The translations under genes and the position numbers were made by a program. The notes beneath the pieces are model-generated. The model saw only the letters and a program-made list of their open reading frames with translations, was not told the DNA's origin and searched no databases. From NCBI RefSeq assembly GCF_900324475.1, contig NZ_LT992502.1:4030001-4094000 (forward strand): 64,000 bases of DNA, in the 5' to 3' direction. Below, piece after piece: positions 18,749 through 28,091 of this stretch (its first letter is position 1; each line of letters opens with the position of its first letter). The DNA is from Enterobacter bugandensis. Its GTDB lineage: Bacteria; Pseudomonadota; Gammaproteobacteria; Enterobacterales; Enterobacteriaceae.

Positions 18749-20494
18749 ATGGCCGGAAGAATCCCACGCGTTTTCATCAATGACCTGCTCGCCAGAACCG
18801 ACATCGTCGATCTCATCGACGCGCGGGTAAAGCTGAAAAAGCAGGGCAAGAACTACCATGCGTGCTGTCCGTTCCATAACGAAAAAACCCCCTCCTTCAC
18901 CGTAAACGGTGAAAAGCAGTTTTACCATTGCTTCGGCTGTGGCGCACACGGTAATGCCGTCGATTTTTTAATGAACTACGACAAGCTCGAGTTCGTTGAA
19001 ACCGTCGAAGAACTGGCGGCGATGCATAATCTTGAAGTGCCGTATGAAGCAGGCAGTGGGCCAAGTCAGATCGAGCGCCATCAGCGGCAAACGCTGTATC
19101 AACTGATGGATGGCCTGAATTCGTTTTACCAACAGTCTCTTAAGCACTCTGCGGCTGAGCCTGCGCGTCAGTATCTGAACAAGCGCGGACTGAGCGACGA
19201 TGTGATTGCGCGTTTCGCTATTGGTTACGCCCCGCCCGGCTGGGACAACGTGTTAAAGCGTTTTGGCGGCAATAGCGAAGATCGTAAATCCCTCATCGAC
19301 GCAGGCATGCTGGTCACTAACGACCAGGGACGAAGCTACGACCGCTTCCGTGAACGGGTGATGTTCCCGATCCGCGACAAGCGTGGCCGGGTAATTGGTT
19401 TTGGTGGTCGCGTGCTGGGTGATGCCCTGCCGAAATACCTCAACTCTCCGGAAACCGATATTTTCCATAAGGGCCGCCAGTTGTACGGTCTTTATGAGGC
19501 GCAGCAGGACAATGCGGAACCTCCGCGTCTGCTGGTCGTCGAAGGCTATATGGACGTCGTTGCGCTGGCGCAGTACGACATTAACTACGCGGTTGCGTCG
19601 TTAGGTACGTCCACCACTGCCGATCATATTCAACTGCTGTTCAGGGTGACCAACAACGTCATCTGCTGTTACGACGGTGACCGAGCCGGACGCGACGCCG
19701 CCTGGCGAGCGCTGGAAACCGCGCTGCCGTATATGACCGACGGACGTCAGCTACGCTTTATGTTCCTGCCCGACGGTGAAGACCCGGATACGCTGGTGCG
19801 TAAAGAGGGCAAAGCGGCATTCGAAGCGCGGATGGAGCAGGCACAGCCGCTCTCCACGTTTCTGTTTAACAGCCTGATGCCGCAGGTGGATTTGAGTACC
19901 CCTGACGGGCGCGCGCAGCTCAGTACCCTGGCGCTGCCGTTAATCAGCCAGGTGCCCGGCGAAACGCTGCGCATCTACCTGCGTCAGGAGTTAGGCAACA
20001 AGCTCGGTATCCTGGATGACAGCCAGCTTGAACGTTTAATGCCTAAACAGGCTGAAAACGGCACGGTTCGCCCCGCGCCTCAGCTAAAACGCACAACCAT
20101 GCGTATACTGATAGGGTTACTGGTGCAAAACCCCGAACTTGCTCCGCAAGTGCCGTCGCTGGCGGGTTTGAACCACGAAAAGTTGCCCGGACTTGGCTTA
20201 TTTTCAGAACTGGTCAACACTTGTTTGTCTCAGCCAGGTCTGACCACCGGACAACTTTTAGAGCATTATCGCGGCACAAAAGAGGCCGCTACCCTTGAAA
20301 AACTGTCGATGTGGGACGATATAGCAGATAAGGAAATTGCAGAAAAAACGTTCACCGACTCGCTCAACCATATGTTTGATTCGATGCTTGAGTTGCGCCA
20401 GGAAGAGTTGATAGCTCGCGAGCGCACCCATGGCTTAAGCAGCGAAGAACGCCGGGAGCTCTGGATGATTAACCAGGAACTGGCGAAGAAATAA
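18749..20494 (+). CDS. dnaG: DNA primase
   Basis: Synthesises RNA primers at the replication fork. It is 581 residues from ATG 18749; a TTG three codons earlier is not the E. coli start. The zinc-binding domain has Cys/His ligands in HACCPFHNEKTPSF and HCFGCGAHG (about 37-68). The TOPRIM core includes VVEGYMDVVAL near 265 and DGDRAGRDAA near 310. The C-terminal helical part that binds DnaB ends with NQELAKK. The weak upstream context fits its low expression. Confidence 0.98.
   Translation: MAGRIPRVFINDLLARTDIVDLIDARVKLKKQGKNYHACCPFHNEKTPSFTVNGEKQFYHCFGCGAHGNAVDFLMNYDKLEFVETVEELAAMHNLEVPYEAGSGPSQIERHQRQTLYQLMDGLNSFYQQSLKHSAAEPARQYLNKRGLSDDVIARFAIGYAPPGWDNVLKRFGGNSEDRKSLIDAGMLVTNDQGRSYDRFRERVMFPIRDKRGRVIGFGGRVLGDALPKYLNSPETDIFHKGRQLYGLYEAQQDNAEPPRLLVVEGYMDVVALAQYDINYAVASLGTSTTADHIQLLFRVTNNVICCYDGDRAGRDAAWRALETALPYMTDGRQLRFMFLPDGEDPDTLVRKEGKAAFEARMEQAQPLSTFLFNSLMPQVDLSTPDGRAQLSTLALPLISQVPGETLRIYLRQELGNKLGILDDSQLERLMPKQAENGTVRPAPQLKRTTMRILIGLLVQNPELAPQVPSLAGLNHEKLPGLGLFSELVNTCLSQPGLTTGQLLEHYRGTKEAATLEKLSMWDDIADKEIAEKTFTDSLNHMFDSMLELRQEELIARERTHGLSSEERRELWMINQELAKK
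20294..20324 (+). promoter_or_regulatory. Candidate heat-shock (sigma-32) promoter for rpoD inside dnaG
   Basis: CTTGAAA at 20294-20300 with a downstream GGGACGATATA region about 11-20 bp later lies within the 3' part of dnaG. E. coli carries the rpoD heat-shock promoter at the same place (established). The -10 is a poor match to the sigma-32 consensus, and conservation may only reflect the protein sequence. Confidence 0.45.
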
Positions 20495-20647
20495 AAAATT
20501 TAACGGCTTAAGTGCCGAATATCGATCGGGAAGCCCCCGGCAGCCGCACTGAGAGGCAGCGGCAAAAATATAAGTACGCCCTCGCTTTAAAGGTTGGCAG
20601 CACCATCGCCGACACCAATCAAACGAATTAAGTGTGGATACCGTCTT

Positions 20648-22492
20648 ATGGAGCAAAACCCGCAGTCACAGCTGAAACTTCTTGTCCAACGCGGTAAGGA
20701 GCAAGGCTATCTGACCTATGCCGAGGTCAATGACCATCTGCCGGAAGATATCGTCGATTCAGACCAGATCGAAGACATCATCCAAATGATCAATGACATG
20801 GGCATTCAGGTGATGGAAGAAGCACCGGATGCCGATGATCTGTTGCTGGCTGAAACCTCCAACAACACTGACGAAGATGCGGAAGAAGCTGCTGCACAGG
20901 TCCTGTCCAGCGTGGAATCTGAAATCGGGCGTACCACTGACCCGGTCCGCATGTACATGCGCGAAATGGGTACCGTTGAACTGTTGACCCGCGAAGGCGA
21001 AATTGACATCGCAAAACGCATCGAAGACGGGATCAACCAGGTTCAGTGCTCTGTTGCCGAATACCCGGAAGCGATTACCTATCTGCTGGAGCAGTACGAT
21101 CGCGTTGAAGCGGAAGAAGCGCGCCTGTCTGACCTGATCACCGGTTTTGTCGACCCGAACGCTGAAGAAGATATGGCGCCTACCGCCACTCACGTCGGTT
21201 CTGAGCTGTCTCAGGAAGAGATGGATGACGACGAAGATGAAGATGAGGAAGAAGACGACGACAGCGCGGACGATGACAACAGCATCGACCCGGAACTGGC
21301 GCGCGAGAAGTTTGCCGAGCTGCGTACCCAGTACGAAGTAACGCGTGACACCATCAAAGCGAAAGGCCGCAGCCATGCCGCCGCTCAGGAAGAGATCCTG
21401 AAGCTGTCTGAAGTGTTCAAACAGTTCCGCCTGGTGCCAAAACAGTTCGACTACCTGGTAAACAGCATGCGCGTGATGATGGATCGCGTACGCACCCAGG
21501 AACGCATCATCATGAAGCTGTGCGTTGAGCAGTGCAAAATGCCGAAGAAGAACTTCATCACCCTCTTCACCGGCAACGAAACCAGCGAAACCTGGTTCAA
21601 CGCGGCTATCGCGATGAACAAGCCGTGGTCTGAAAAACTGCACGACGTGAAGGACGATGTCTATCGCGGTCTGCAGAAGCTGCAGCAAATTGAAGAAGAG
21701 ACCGGCCTGACCATCGAGCAGGTCAAAGACATCAACCGTCGCATGTCCATCGGTGAAGCGAAAGCCCGCCGTGCGAAGAAAGAGATGGTTGAGGCGAACT
21801 TGCGTCTGGTTATCTCTATCGCCAAGAAATACACCAACCGCGGTCTGCAGTTCCTGGATCTGATTCAGGAAGGCAACATCGGTCTGATGAAAGCGGTAGA
21901 TAAGTTTGAATACCGTCGTGGTTACAAGTTCTCTACTTACGCGACATGGTGGATCCGTCAGGCGATCACCCGCTCTATCGCGGACCAGGCACGCACCATC
22001 CGTATTCCGGTTCATATGATTGAGACCATCAACAAGCTCAACCGTATCTCCCGCCAGATGCTGCAGGAGATGGGCCGCGAGCCGACGCCGGAAGAGCTGG
22101 CCGAGCGCATGCTGATGCCGGAAGACAAGATCCGTAAAGTGCTGAAGATCGCCAAAGAGCCTATCTCCATGGAAACACCAATCGGTGATGATGAAGATTC
22201 GCATCTGGGGGATTTCATCGAGGATACCACCCTCGAGCTGCCGCTGGACTCGGCTACTACCGAGAGCCTGCGTGCCGCCACGCACGACGTTCTGGCTGGC
22301 CTGACCGCCCGTGAAGCAAAAGTGCTGCGTATGCGTTTCGGTATCGATATGAACACCGACCACACGCTGGAAGAAGTGGGTAAACAGTTCGACGTGACCC
22401 GCGAACGTATCCGTCAGATCGAAGCGAAGGCGCTGCGTAAGCTGCGTCATCCAAGCCGCTCTGAAGTGCTGCGTAGCTTCCTGGACGACTAA
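20648..22492 (+). CDS. rpoD: RNA polymerase sigma factor RpoD (sigma-70)
   Basis: Primary sigma factor, 614 residues. The frame is open upstream to 20594, but [12 protein letters not shown] at 20648 is the known start. Region 1.1 is at the N-terminus, then a long Asp/Glu-rich nonconserved insert near 190-215. Region 2 has [21 protein letters not shown] and the DNA-melting segment [15 protein letters not shown]. Region 4.2 has the helix-turn-helix [19 protein letters not shown] at the C-terminus. Third gene of the rpsU-dnaG-rpoD operon. A long antisense frame covers it and is a shadow. Confidence 0.99.
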   Translation: MEQNPQSQLKLLVQRGKEQGYLTYAEVNDHLPEDIVDSDQIEDIIQMINDMGIQVMEEAPDADDLLLAETSNNTDEDAEEAAAQVLSSVESEIGRTTDPVRMYMREMGTVELLTREGEIDIAKRIEDGINQVQCSVAEYPEAITYLLEQYDRVEAEEARLSDLITGFVDPNAEEDMAPTATHVGSELSQEEMDDDEDEDEEEDDDSADDDNSIDPELAREKFAELRTQYEVTRDTIKAKGRSHAAAQEEILKLSEVFKQFRLVPKQFDYLVNSMRVMMDRVRTQERIIMKLCVEQCKMPKKNFITLFTGNETSETWFNAAIAMNKPWSEKLHDVKDDVYRGLQKLQQIEEETGLTIEQVKDINRRMSIGEAKARRAKKEMVEANLRLVISIAKKYTNRGLQFLDLIQEGNIGLMKAVDKFEYRRGYKFSTYATWWIRQAITRSIADQARTIRIPVHMIETINKLNRISRQMLQEMGREPTPEELAERMLMPEDKIRKVLKIAKEPISMETPIGDDEDSHLGDFIEDTTLELPLDSATTESLRAATHDVLAGLTAREAKVLRMRFGIDMNTDHTLEEVGKQFDVTRERIRQIEAKALRKLRHPSRSEVLRSFLDD

Positions 22493-22510
22493 TCCTGGTA
22501 AACAGCAAAA

Positions 22511-22536
22511 AGCTCCCAATCGGGAGCTTTTTTTTT
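22511..22536 (+). terminator. Rho-independent terminator after rpoD
   Basis: AGCTCCC, AATC, GGGAGCT stem-loop followed by a run of nine T, 18 bp after the rpoD stop. Confidence 0.92.
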
Positions 22537-22543
22537 GTTTATT

Positions 22544-22576
22544 CCCTCTCCCCGTGGGAGAGGGTCAGGGTGAGGG
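22544..22576. repeat. REP-like hairpin repeat, copy 2
   Basis: CCCTCTCCCC and GGGAGAGGG around a GT loop, followed by TCAGGGTGAGGG. It is identical in its core to the copy at 55707, and both are followed within a few bases by AGGCCGCA. Confidence 0.85.
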
Positions 22577-22595
22577 CAACAGGCCGCAGAAGCCC

Positions 22596-23102
22596 CTAAA
22601 GCCCCCGCACCATCAGCGCCTCATCCAGCTCCCTGTAGGCCTCCACCAGCTTATCCAGCGTCGCTCTGTTGAGCCCGCTAGGATTCGGCAACACCCACAC
22701 CTGCGTAACGCCAATGGTGATGCTCTGCTTACCCCACTTAGCCCCGCGCTGGCTAAACGCCTGCTCGTAGGCCTGCTTACCGAGGATCGCCAGCGCGGCC
22801 GGCTGATAGTCTTCAATCTTCTTCACCAGTTCCCGCCCGCCGCTGCGCAGCTCATGCAGGTTGACCTCGCTTGCCTGTACCGTCGGCCGCTCGACCAGCA
22901 TGCTAATTCCGCAGCGCGTGTCCAGCAAATGCTGCTCCTCTTCAGGCTTGAGTAACCTGTCGGTAAACCCAGCCTGATAGATCACCTTCCAGAAGCGATT
23001 GCCCGGATGGGCGAAGTGAAAGCCGGTGTGCGCCGAGGACTTTCCCGGGTTGATTCCGCAAAACACCACCCGCAGGCCAGGGGCCAGAATGTCGTTGATC
23101 AT
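22596..23102 (-). CDS. mug: G/U mismatch-specific DNA glycosylase Mug
   Basis: Removes ethenocytosine and uracil mispaired with guanine. It is 168 residues from ATG 23102, with GGGAG 5 nt upstream; GTG at 23114 is an in-frame alternative. The active-site motif GINPGKSS is near 18-25 (catalytic Asn in NPG), and the mismatch-wedge loop NPSGLNR is near 140-146. It converges with rpoD, as in E. coli. The E. coli-type N-terminus MVEDILAPGL reads [10 protein letters not shown] here. Confidence 0.96.
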   Translation of the reverse strand: MINDILAPGLRVVFCGINPGKSSAHTGFHFAHPGNRFWKVIYQAGFTDRLLKPEEEQHLLDTRCGISMLVERPTVQASEVNLHELRSGGRELVKKIEDYQPAALAILGKQAYEQAFSQRGAKWGKQSITIGVTQVWVLPNPSGLNRATLDKLVEAYRELDEALMVRGL

Positions 23103-23226
23103 CTTTACTCCCACTGATACGTCGTTATGGAAGTATAAAGGATTGATTATGCATTGTTTATAAAAACAGCAGGCAGGTGTGAATGGCTGGATTGCTGCGG
23201 GGAGTTACTTTATAATTCACCGCCAC

Positions 23227-23302
23227 GGCCCCTTAGCTCAGTGGTTAGAGCAGGCGACTCATAATCGCTTGGTCGCTGGTTCAAGTCCAGCAGGGGCCAC
23301 CA
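23227..23302 (+). tRNA. ileX: tRNA-Ile2 (CAU anticodon, lysidine-modified), ileX
   Basis: The 76-nt cloverleaf starts GGCCCCTTAGCTCAG and ends in an encoded CCA. The anticodon loop reads ACTCATAATC. The sequence matches the E. coli ileX minor isoleucine tRNA, whose C34 is changed to lysidine by TilS so that it reads AUA. It stands between mug and the next block, the same position as in E. coli, and is followed by a terminator. Confidence 0.96.
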
Positions 23303-23330
23303 AATTTTAGTGTTAGAATCATATGATTAA

Positions 23331-23355
23331 GCCACTCTAGCGAGTGGCTTTTTTG
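23331..23355 (+). terminator. Rho-independent terminator of ileX
   Basis: GCCACTC, TAGC, GAGTGGC stem-loop followed by TTTTTTG, 28 bp after the tRNA. Confidence 0.9.
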
Positions 23356-23622
23356 TTGGCTGAATAACGGGTACCATCTTGTTGTCCCCTGAGTTTTCCC
23401 CCAAGCATTCGCCAGGCTGTATCCCTCCTTTGATTTTGCTGCCCCCTATGCAAGCACATACGGAATCAATCACACGTAGCCCGGCCTGCCGCTCACCCTC
23501 ACAAACTGCAAATCTAAAGAAATCCCCCATCGCGCCGATCATCATCCGTGTGTATTATTTCCTGTAGCTTTTACAACAACTACCCTTAACTCAAATACTT
23601 AAGCGCCAAAGCGAAAGGCATC
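23356..23622. other. Intergenic stretch downstream of ileX, no gene recognised
   Basis: Apart from the upstream region of the next gene, nothing is recognisable. A 72-codon frame runs on the minus strand (23327-23545) through the tRNA terminator and has no family resemblance I can name. tRNA 3' ends are frequent integration sites, so this could be eroded mobile DNA, but no integrase motif or repeat of the tRNA end is seen. Confidence 0.4.
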
Positions 23623-24792
23623 ATGAGCACACCGATCAAACGGCTAGAAATCATTAAAAATGCCATTGAACTGGAAGATGACGACATCATCCAGAGCCAG
23701 CTGACACGCCTGAAAAATGAAGCGTTTGACGATGAGCTACAGGCAATCGTCGTGGCGCTTGAGGAAAAGAACTACACCGCGGCCATGGCGGCCATAACCG
23801 CCTGGCTGCAGGGCCAACGCGCCGTGACCCAGTGGCGTGACCCACAGGTAGCCGCCAGCAAGCTGGAGCTGAAGGCGCTGGAAGAGCGTCTGCGCGATCT
23901 GATTGACCACCGCAACGCGCGCGTGCAGCAGCTTGATGAGTTCAACGATCTCTATTTCTCCCGCCTCGGACCGCTGATGCAGCAGATCCTCGCCCTGCGT
24001 AAAACGCTGGCGGAGCTGAACCTGCGTCGTCAGCAGGCGGAGGCACGTCGTCGCGAGGAGGATTACCGCCGCTGTCAGCGCTATATGGCGCAGGCGGTGG
24101 AGGTGCTGGCGACGCTTACCCAGCGCTGGCGCGATCTCCCGGCTGACTCCGTCCAGGCCGCTCAGGCGCGTAAGCATCTGGAGCAGCAAAGCAATCTGAT
24201 TACCAACCTGCTGGCCGAAGCGCTCGAACTGGAAAGCGGCTTAACGCGCGAAGAAGAGCCCGCGCGTCAGGCGCGCGACGAGGCCAACGAAGAGTACGAG
24301 AAGTATCGCGAACAGCATCACGATGCCGAAGTGCGGCTGCGCAAGGGCAAACATCTCTCGGAAGAAGATCAGAACGAACTCAAGCGCCTCTGGCGGCAGG
24401 CGAGCAAGCTCTGCCATCCGGATTTAGTCGCAGACGATCTGAAAGAGGAAGCCAACGCGATGATGGTGCAGCTCAACCAGGCCAAACAGCGCGGCGACGT
24501 CAAAACCATTCGCTCGCTGGTGGCCCGCCTGCAGCAGGGGTTCGAGCCATTGATGGCGAGCGACAGGCTGAACGATCTGGAGCGTATCCGCAAAAAAATG
24601 GCGCAGGTCCGCGAGCAAATCGACACCCTAGTGAACGAGCTGGCGGAGCTGGAAAAAGAGGAGTCCTGGCTGCTGGTATCGTCGCTGAGCAATATGGAAG
24701 CGTACTTTGCTCAGCAGGAGAAAGCGCTAAAAGAGGTATGCGCCTCGCTCGAACATCAGGTTAACGAAGCGCAGATGGATTCGGCAGCCTGA
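23623..24792 (+). CDS. Coiled-coil protein with a J-like HPD segment, unknown function
   Basis: 389 residues, rich in Glu, Arg, Leu and Gln, predicted mostly as long coiled coils (about 80-245 and 310-385). Between them, ELKRLWRQASKLCHPDLVAD (about 252-271) resembles helix II and the HPD tripeptide (265-267) of DnaJ J-domains, followed by a helix-III-like stretch. No signal peptide or membrane segment is seen, so it is probably cytosolic. It stands alone between ileX and the convergent yqjH, which begins right at its stop. E. coli K-12 lacks it here. A cochaperone role is only a possibility. Confidence 0.75.
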   Translation: MSTPIKRLEIIKNAIELEDDDIIQSQLTRLKNEAFDDELQAIVVALEEKNYTAAMAAITAWLQGQRAVTQWRDPQVAASKLELKALEERLRDLIDHRNARVQQLDEFNDLYFSRLGPLMQQILALRKTLAELNLRRQQAEARRREEDYRRCQRYMAQAVEVLATLTQRWRDLPADSVQAAQARKHLEQQSNLITNLLAEALELESGLTREEEPARQARDEANEEYEKYREQHHDAEVRLRKGKHLSEEDQNELKRLWRQASKLCHPDLVADDLKEEANAMMVQLNQAKQRGDVKTIRSLVARLQQGFEPLMASDRLNDLERIRKKMAQVREQIDTLVNELAELEKEESWLLVSSLSNMEAYFAQQEKALKEVCASLEHQVNEAQMDSAA

Positions 24793-25557
24793 TTATTTAG
24801 CGTGCCAGTATGCGCTGGCACGCACCAGATGCTGGTCAATCGCGTTGGTTTCAAACTGGCGGCTCAGGCTTTTTACCACCTTCCCTTCTCCGGTCAGCCA
24901 GATAAAGTAATCCTCCGCCGGCACGGCCAGCGCCGCCAGACGGTCAGCCACCGCCTGCTCGCTGTGGCCCACCACCCAGGTGATGTTGAAATCACTCAGG
25001 TGCGCCAGATAGTCCTTATAAGATTCATCACCTACGGTCACCACCGCGTGAATCTCCGGACAAACCGGCAGTTTAGCAATGCTCTCTAAACGTCGACGCA
25101 GCGCCGGCATGCCGGACTCGTCGCACACGTACAGCTGCCAGGCGTAATCCTCCGGCACTACCAGCGAACCGCGCGGGCCGCCGATCGTCAACCTGTCGCC
25201 CGCCTTCGCCTCGACTGCCCAGCCGCTGGCAATCCCGCCGTCATGAATGAAGAAATCGAGCGCCAGCTCATGATTTGCCTCATCGTACAGCGGCGTATAG
25301 TCGCGCGCCTGTGGACGTACGCCGTCGCCCCAGTCGATGCCTTCATCGGTGACCTTCGGCGGGACAAACGTGGTGCCAGGTGCAGGGAAAAAGACTTTGG
25401 TGTGGTCGTCGAAGCCGCGGGAGCTAAAGCCCTCCAGCGCCTCGCCGCCTAAAACAATGCGCTGAAAGCCTGCGCTAACGCGTTCAACGCGGCGCACCGT
25501 CAGCTCGCGAAAGCGCAGGTCATTACGCACGCGCTGTGGGTAACGGGTAGATGCCAT
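24793..25557 (-). CDS. yqjH: NADPH-dependent ferric-chelate reductase YqjH
   Basis: Siderophore-interacting flavoprotein that reduces ferric chelates (E. coli YqjH acts on ferric dicitrate and enterobactin breakdown products). It is 254 residues with the FAD-binding ARDYTPLYDE motif near 84-93, GGPRGSL near 127-133 and the C-terminal SIP domain ending in VRASAYW. It is divergent from its regulator yqjI. A Fur-like box and two TATATC-type palindromes lie upstream, agreeing with the dual iron and nickel control known in E. coli. Confidence 0.95.
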   Translation of the reverse strand: MASTRYPQRVRNDLRFRELTVRRVERVSAGFQRIVLGGEALEGFSSRGFDDHTKVFFPAPGTTFVPPKVTDEGIDWGDGVRPQARDYTPLYDEANHELALDFFIHDGGIASGWAVEAKAGDRLTIGGPRGSLVVPEDYAWQLYVCDESGMPALRRRLESIAKLPVCPEIHAVVTVGDESYKDYLAHLSDFNITWVVGHSEQAVADRLAALAVPAEDYFIWLTGEGKVVKSLSRQFETNAIDQHLVRASAYWHAK

Positions 25558-25581
25558 TTTTAGCCTCTTCTCTGGTGAATA

Positions 25582-25688
25582 CGATATATCGGAATTGAAT
25601 TTTAAATGATAATGATTACTAATCAGTAAAAAAGCAAGATTTTTTAGATTGCATCTGAATATATCTTAGATATAGTTTAGATATATCA
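25582..25688. promoter_or_regulatory. yqjH-yqjI divergent control region: YqjI and Fur sites
   Basis: The palindrome CGATATATCG lies at 25582-25591. AATGATAATGATTACTAAT (25605-25623) resembles a Fur box. A cluster of TATATC/GATATA repeats spans 25659-25688, ending 17 bp before the yqjI start. E. coli YqjI binds such AT-rich inverted repeats here and Fur controls yqjH (established there). Confidence 0.65.
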
Positions 25689-25704
25689 AATTAAGAGACA
25701 TAAC

Positions 25705-26199
25705 ATGCGACATGAACACGACGGCGGTGGACGCCGACCGCGCTTTTTCGGCCACGGCGACCTGCGACTGGTGATTCTGGATATCCTGACCCGCAGCGCC
25801 AGCCACGGCTATGAGCTGATCAAAGAGATCGAGAACCTGACCCAGGGGAACTACACGCCGAGCCCCGGTGTGATCTACCCGACGCTGGATTATCTGCAGG
25901 ATCAAACCTTTATCATTATTACGGAAGAAGAGAGCGGTCGTAAGAAGATTGCGATTACCGCTGAAGGACAACGCTGGCTGGACGAAAACCGGGAACAGCT
26001 GGAACAGATCCAGGTGCGTATTAAGGCGCGCAGCGTCGGCTTTGAGCTGCGCAAAAACCCGCAGATGAAGCGGGCGCTGGATAACTTTAAAGCGGTGTTA
26101 GACCTGAAGGTAAATCAGGGAGAGCTCAGCGACGCGCAGCTCAAGCAGATTATCGGCATAATCGACCGCGCGGCGCTGGAGATCTCCCAGCTGGATTAA
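25705..26199 (+). CDS. yqjI: PadR-family regulator YqjI, short form without the metal-binding leader
   Basis: Winged-helix repressor of yqjH and itself, released by nickel in E. coli. The core is clear: [43 protein letters not shown] and the dimerising C-terminal helix. The protein has 164 residues against about 207 in E. coli. It starts [18 protein letters not shown], so nearly all of the His/Cys-rich N-terminal extension that binds metal is missing. The ATG directly follows the operator region, and no longer open start is present upstream. Confidence 0.93.
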   Translation: MRHEHDGGGRRPRFFGHGDLRLVILDILTRSASHGYELIKEIENLTQGNYTPSPGVIYPTLDYLQDQTFIIITEEESGRKKIAITAEGQRWLDENREQLEQIQVRIKARSVGFELRKNPQMKRALDNFKAVLDLKVNQGELSDAQLKQIIGIIDRAALEISQLD

Positions 26200-27755
26200 G
26201 CCGGCGCGTGCTCGCTCACTCGGAATACGCGTACCAGCTCTTTCAGGTGCATCGCCTGCTCGTTAAGGGATGCCGCCGCCGCGACGGACTCCTCCACCAG
26301 CGCAGAGTTCTGCTGGGTGGTGGCATCAATCAGGCCAATCGCGCTGTTGATCTGCGAGATCCCCTCCGTCTGCTCGTGGCTGGCCTGGCGGATCTCGCGC
26401 AGGATCGTGTCCATCTCCTCCACGTTGCCGACCATGCCGTTGATCAACGCGCTCGCTTTTTCCACCAGATTCATCCCGTCCTGGGTCTGGCTAGTGGAGC
26501 TCTCGATCAGCTCGCGAATTTCACTGGCAGACGACGCGCTCTTCTGGGCAAGCTGGCGAACCTCACCGGCAACCACCGCGAAGCCGCGGCCGTGCTCGCC
26601 CGCACGCGCCGCTTCCACCGCCGCGTTCAGCGCCAGAATGTTGGTCTGGAACGCAATAGCGTCGATCAGGTCGATAATGTCGGACATCCGGTTCGACGTC
26701 TCGTTAATCAGGCGCATTTTGCTGGTCACCTGCTTCATCATCTCCCCGTTGTTTTTGACCACCGTGGCGGCATCTGCCGAGAGATTAGTCGCTTCCCCGG
26801 TGTGCGAGGCGGTGTTTTTCACCGTCGCGGTGATCTGCTCCATCGAGGCGGCGGTCTGTTCAACGGAACTTGCCTGCTCCTCGGTGCGCGCGGCAAGATC
26901 CTGGTTACCGGCGACAATCTGCGCGGCTGCGCTGGAGATATTCTCCGAGCCTGTTTGCACCTGCTGCACAATATCCAGCAGGCGGTTTTTCATCTCCATC
27001 AGCGCGTGCAGCAATAGGCCCGTTTCGTCTTTGCCGTGCGGCGTGATACTGCCCGTCAGGTCGCCCTCTGAAATGGCATTGGCAAAATTCACCGCCTCGC
27101 CGAGTGGGCGGGTAATAGCGCGCACGATAAACCAGCCAATCAGGCTGCCAGCGGCGACGCTAAAGAGGGTGATCAGGATCAGCAGCAGTCGGCTGGACCT
27201 GAAGTCTCCTTCCACCTGCGCCCCCGCGCTCTGCATCTCATGGTTCTGAATCGCAATCAGCTCCTGCACTTTAGCTTTATAGGCCTGCTGCACGGTGAGG
27301 GTATGGGTCATCATCTCCTGGATAGCACCCGCACGGTCATTATTCTGCACCGCCTGCAAAATGCGATAGCGCGAGTCCAGATACTGCTGACGAACGTCGC
27401 GGATCTCGGCAAGGACCTGCTGCGATTTCGGGTCCTGCAACACCGTATTCAGCTCGCCCAAAATCACCGTGATATGCTCGCTGATCTCTTTAAGATGCTG
27501 CTGCGACTGTGCCGTGTACGTTCCCTGTTCATCCAGCAGCATGAGCTGCTGAGTGCTAATAAATTCCTGGAAGTTGTCGATTAACTGGTTCGCTTTTACC
27601 GTGGTGGGATAATCATGGGTAATGATGGATTGCATCCCGTTGTTAGCCCGGTTCAGGCTCAGTAAGGACATACTGGCGCTGATCACCATCAGGACAATAA
27701 AGAATCCAAACGCCAGAAATAATTTCGTGCCGATCTTTACGTCATGTAAGAACAT
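26196..27755 (-). CDS. Methyl-accepting chemotaxis protein, ligand unknown
   Basis: 519-residue transmembrane chemoreceptor. TM1 is near 10-32, the periplasmic four-helix-bundle domain about 33-190, TM2 about 190-212, then HAMP. The signalling hairpin carries the tip [20 protein letters not shown] near 375-395. The C-terminus ends [10 protein letters not shown] and lacks an NWETF-type CheR/CheB tether, so it probably relies on other receptors for adaptation. A sigma-28 promoter lies upstream. It overlaps the 3' end of yqjI by 4 bp. K-12 has no MCP at this position. The sensed compound cannot be inferred. Confidence 0.93.
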   Translation of the reverse strand: MFLHDVKIGTKLFLAFGFFIVLMVISASMSLLSLNRANNGMQSIITHDYPTTVKANQLIDNFQEFISTQQLMLLDEQGTYTAQSQQHLKEISEHITVILGELNTVLQDPKSQQVLAEIRDVRQQYLDSRYRILQAVQNNDRAGAIQEMMTHTLTVQQAYKAKVQELIAIQNHEMQSAGAQVEGDFRSSRLLLILITLFSVAAGSLIGWFIVRAITRPLGEAVNFANAISEGDLTGSITPHGKDETGLLLHALMEMKNRLLDIVQQVQTGSENISSAAAQIVAGNQDLAARTEEQASSVEQTAASMEQITATVKNTASHTGEATNLSADAATVVKNNGEMMKQVTSKMRLINETSNRMSDIIDLIDAIAFQTNILALNAAVEAARAGEHGRGFAVVAGEVRQLAQKSASSASEIRELIESSTSQTQDGMNLVEKASALINGMVGNVEEMDTILREIRQASHEQTEGISQINSAIGLIDATTQQNSALVEESVAAAASLNEQAMHLKELVRVFRVSEHAPA

Positions 27756-27795
27756 ATTTACTCCATCGATGTGATTATTTCTCAGACGATCGCTG

Positions 27796-27822
27796 TTATC
27801 GGTAACGAATCCGCTAACTTTA
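27796..27822 (-). promoter_or_regulatory. Sigma-28 (FliA) promoter of the MCP gene
   Basis: On the minus strand, TAAA, 15 bases, ACCGATAA matches the flagellar consensus TAAA-N15-GCCGATAA with one mismatch, 41 bp upstream of the MCP start. Confidence 0.85.
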
Positions 27823-28037
27823 TGACTTTGATCGTTTTTTTATTTCATAACCATCACAATGGATAGGTAGAGGCTATTAATTCCGCCCCATCGATCGTTA
27901 CCAGACCACCAGAACAGGGTTTTGCAAAATAGCATCGGGGAAAACTGACTTAGGCAGGAATAAATAACTGAGGCACTTTCTTTAGTTATTTAATATCTCA
28001 TTAACAATAAAAAACATTAATAGTCACAACCACAAAT

Positions 28038-28073
28038 AAAAAAGCCGTTTATTCCTTACGGCATAAACGACTT
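28038..28073 (-). terminator. Rho-independent terminator after aer
   Basis: Read on the minus strand, GTCGTTTAT and ATAAACGGC form a stem around GCCGTAAGG-like loop sequence and are followed by TTTTTT, about 20 bp past the aer stop. Confidence 0.8.
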
Positions 28074-28091
28074 TTCCGGAACATTACTGGC

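Noticed and set aside
20759..22519. 586-codon minus-strand frame opposite rpoD
   Set aside because: It mirrors the RpoD reading frame and is rich in Phe/His/Leu from antisense of Glu/Met codons. RpoD is unmistakable on the plus strand.
23327..23545. 72-codon minus-strand frame after ileX
   Set aside because: It runs through the tRNA terminator hairpin, has no convincing ribosome site and no recognisable domain.
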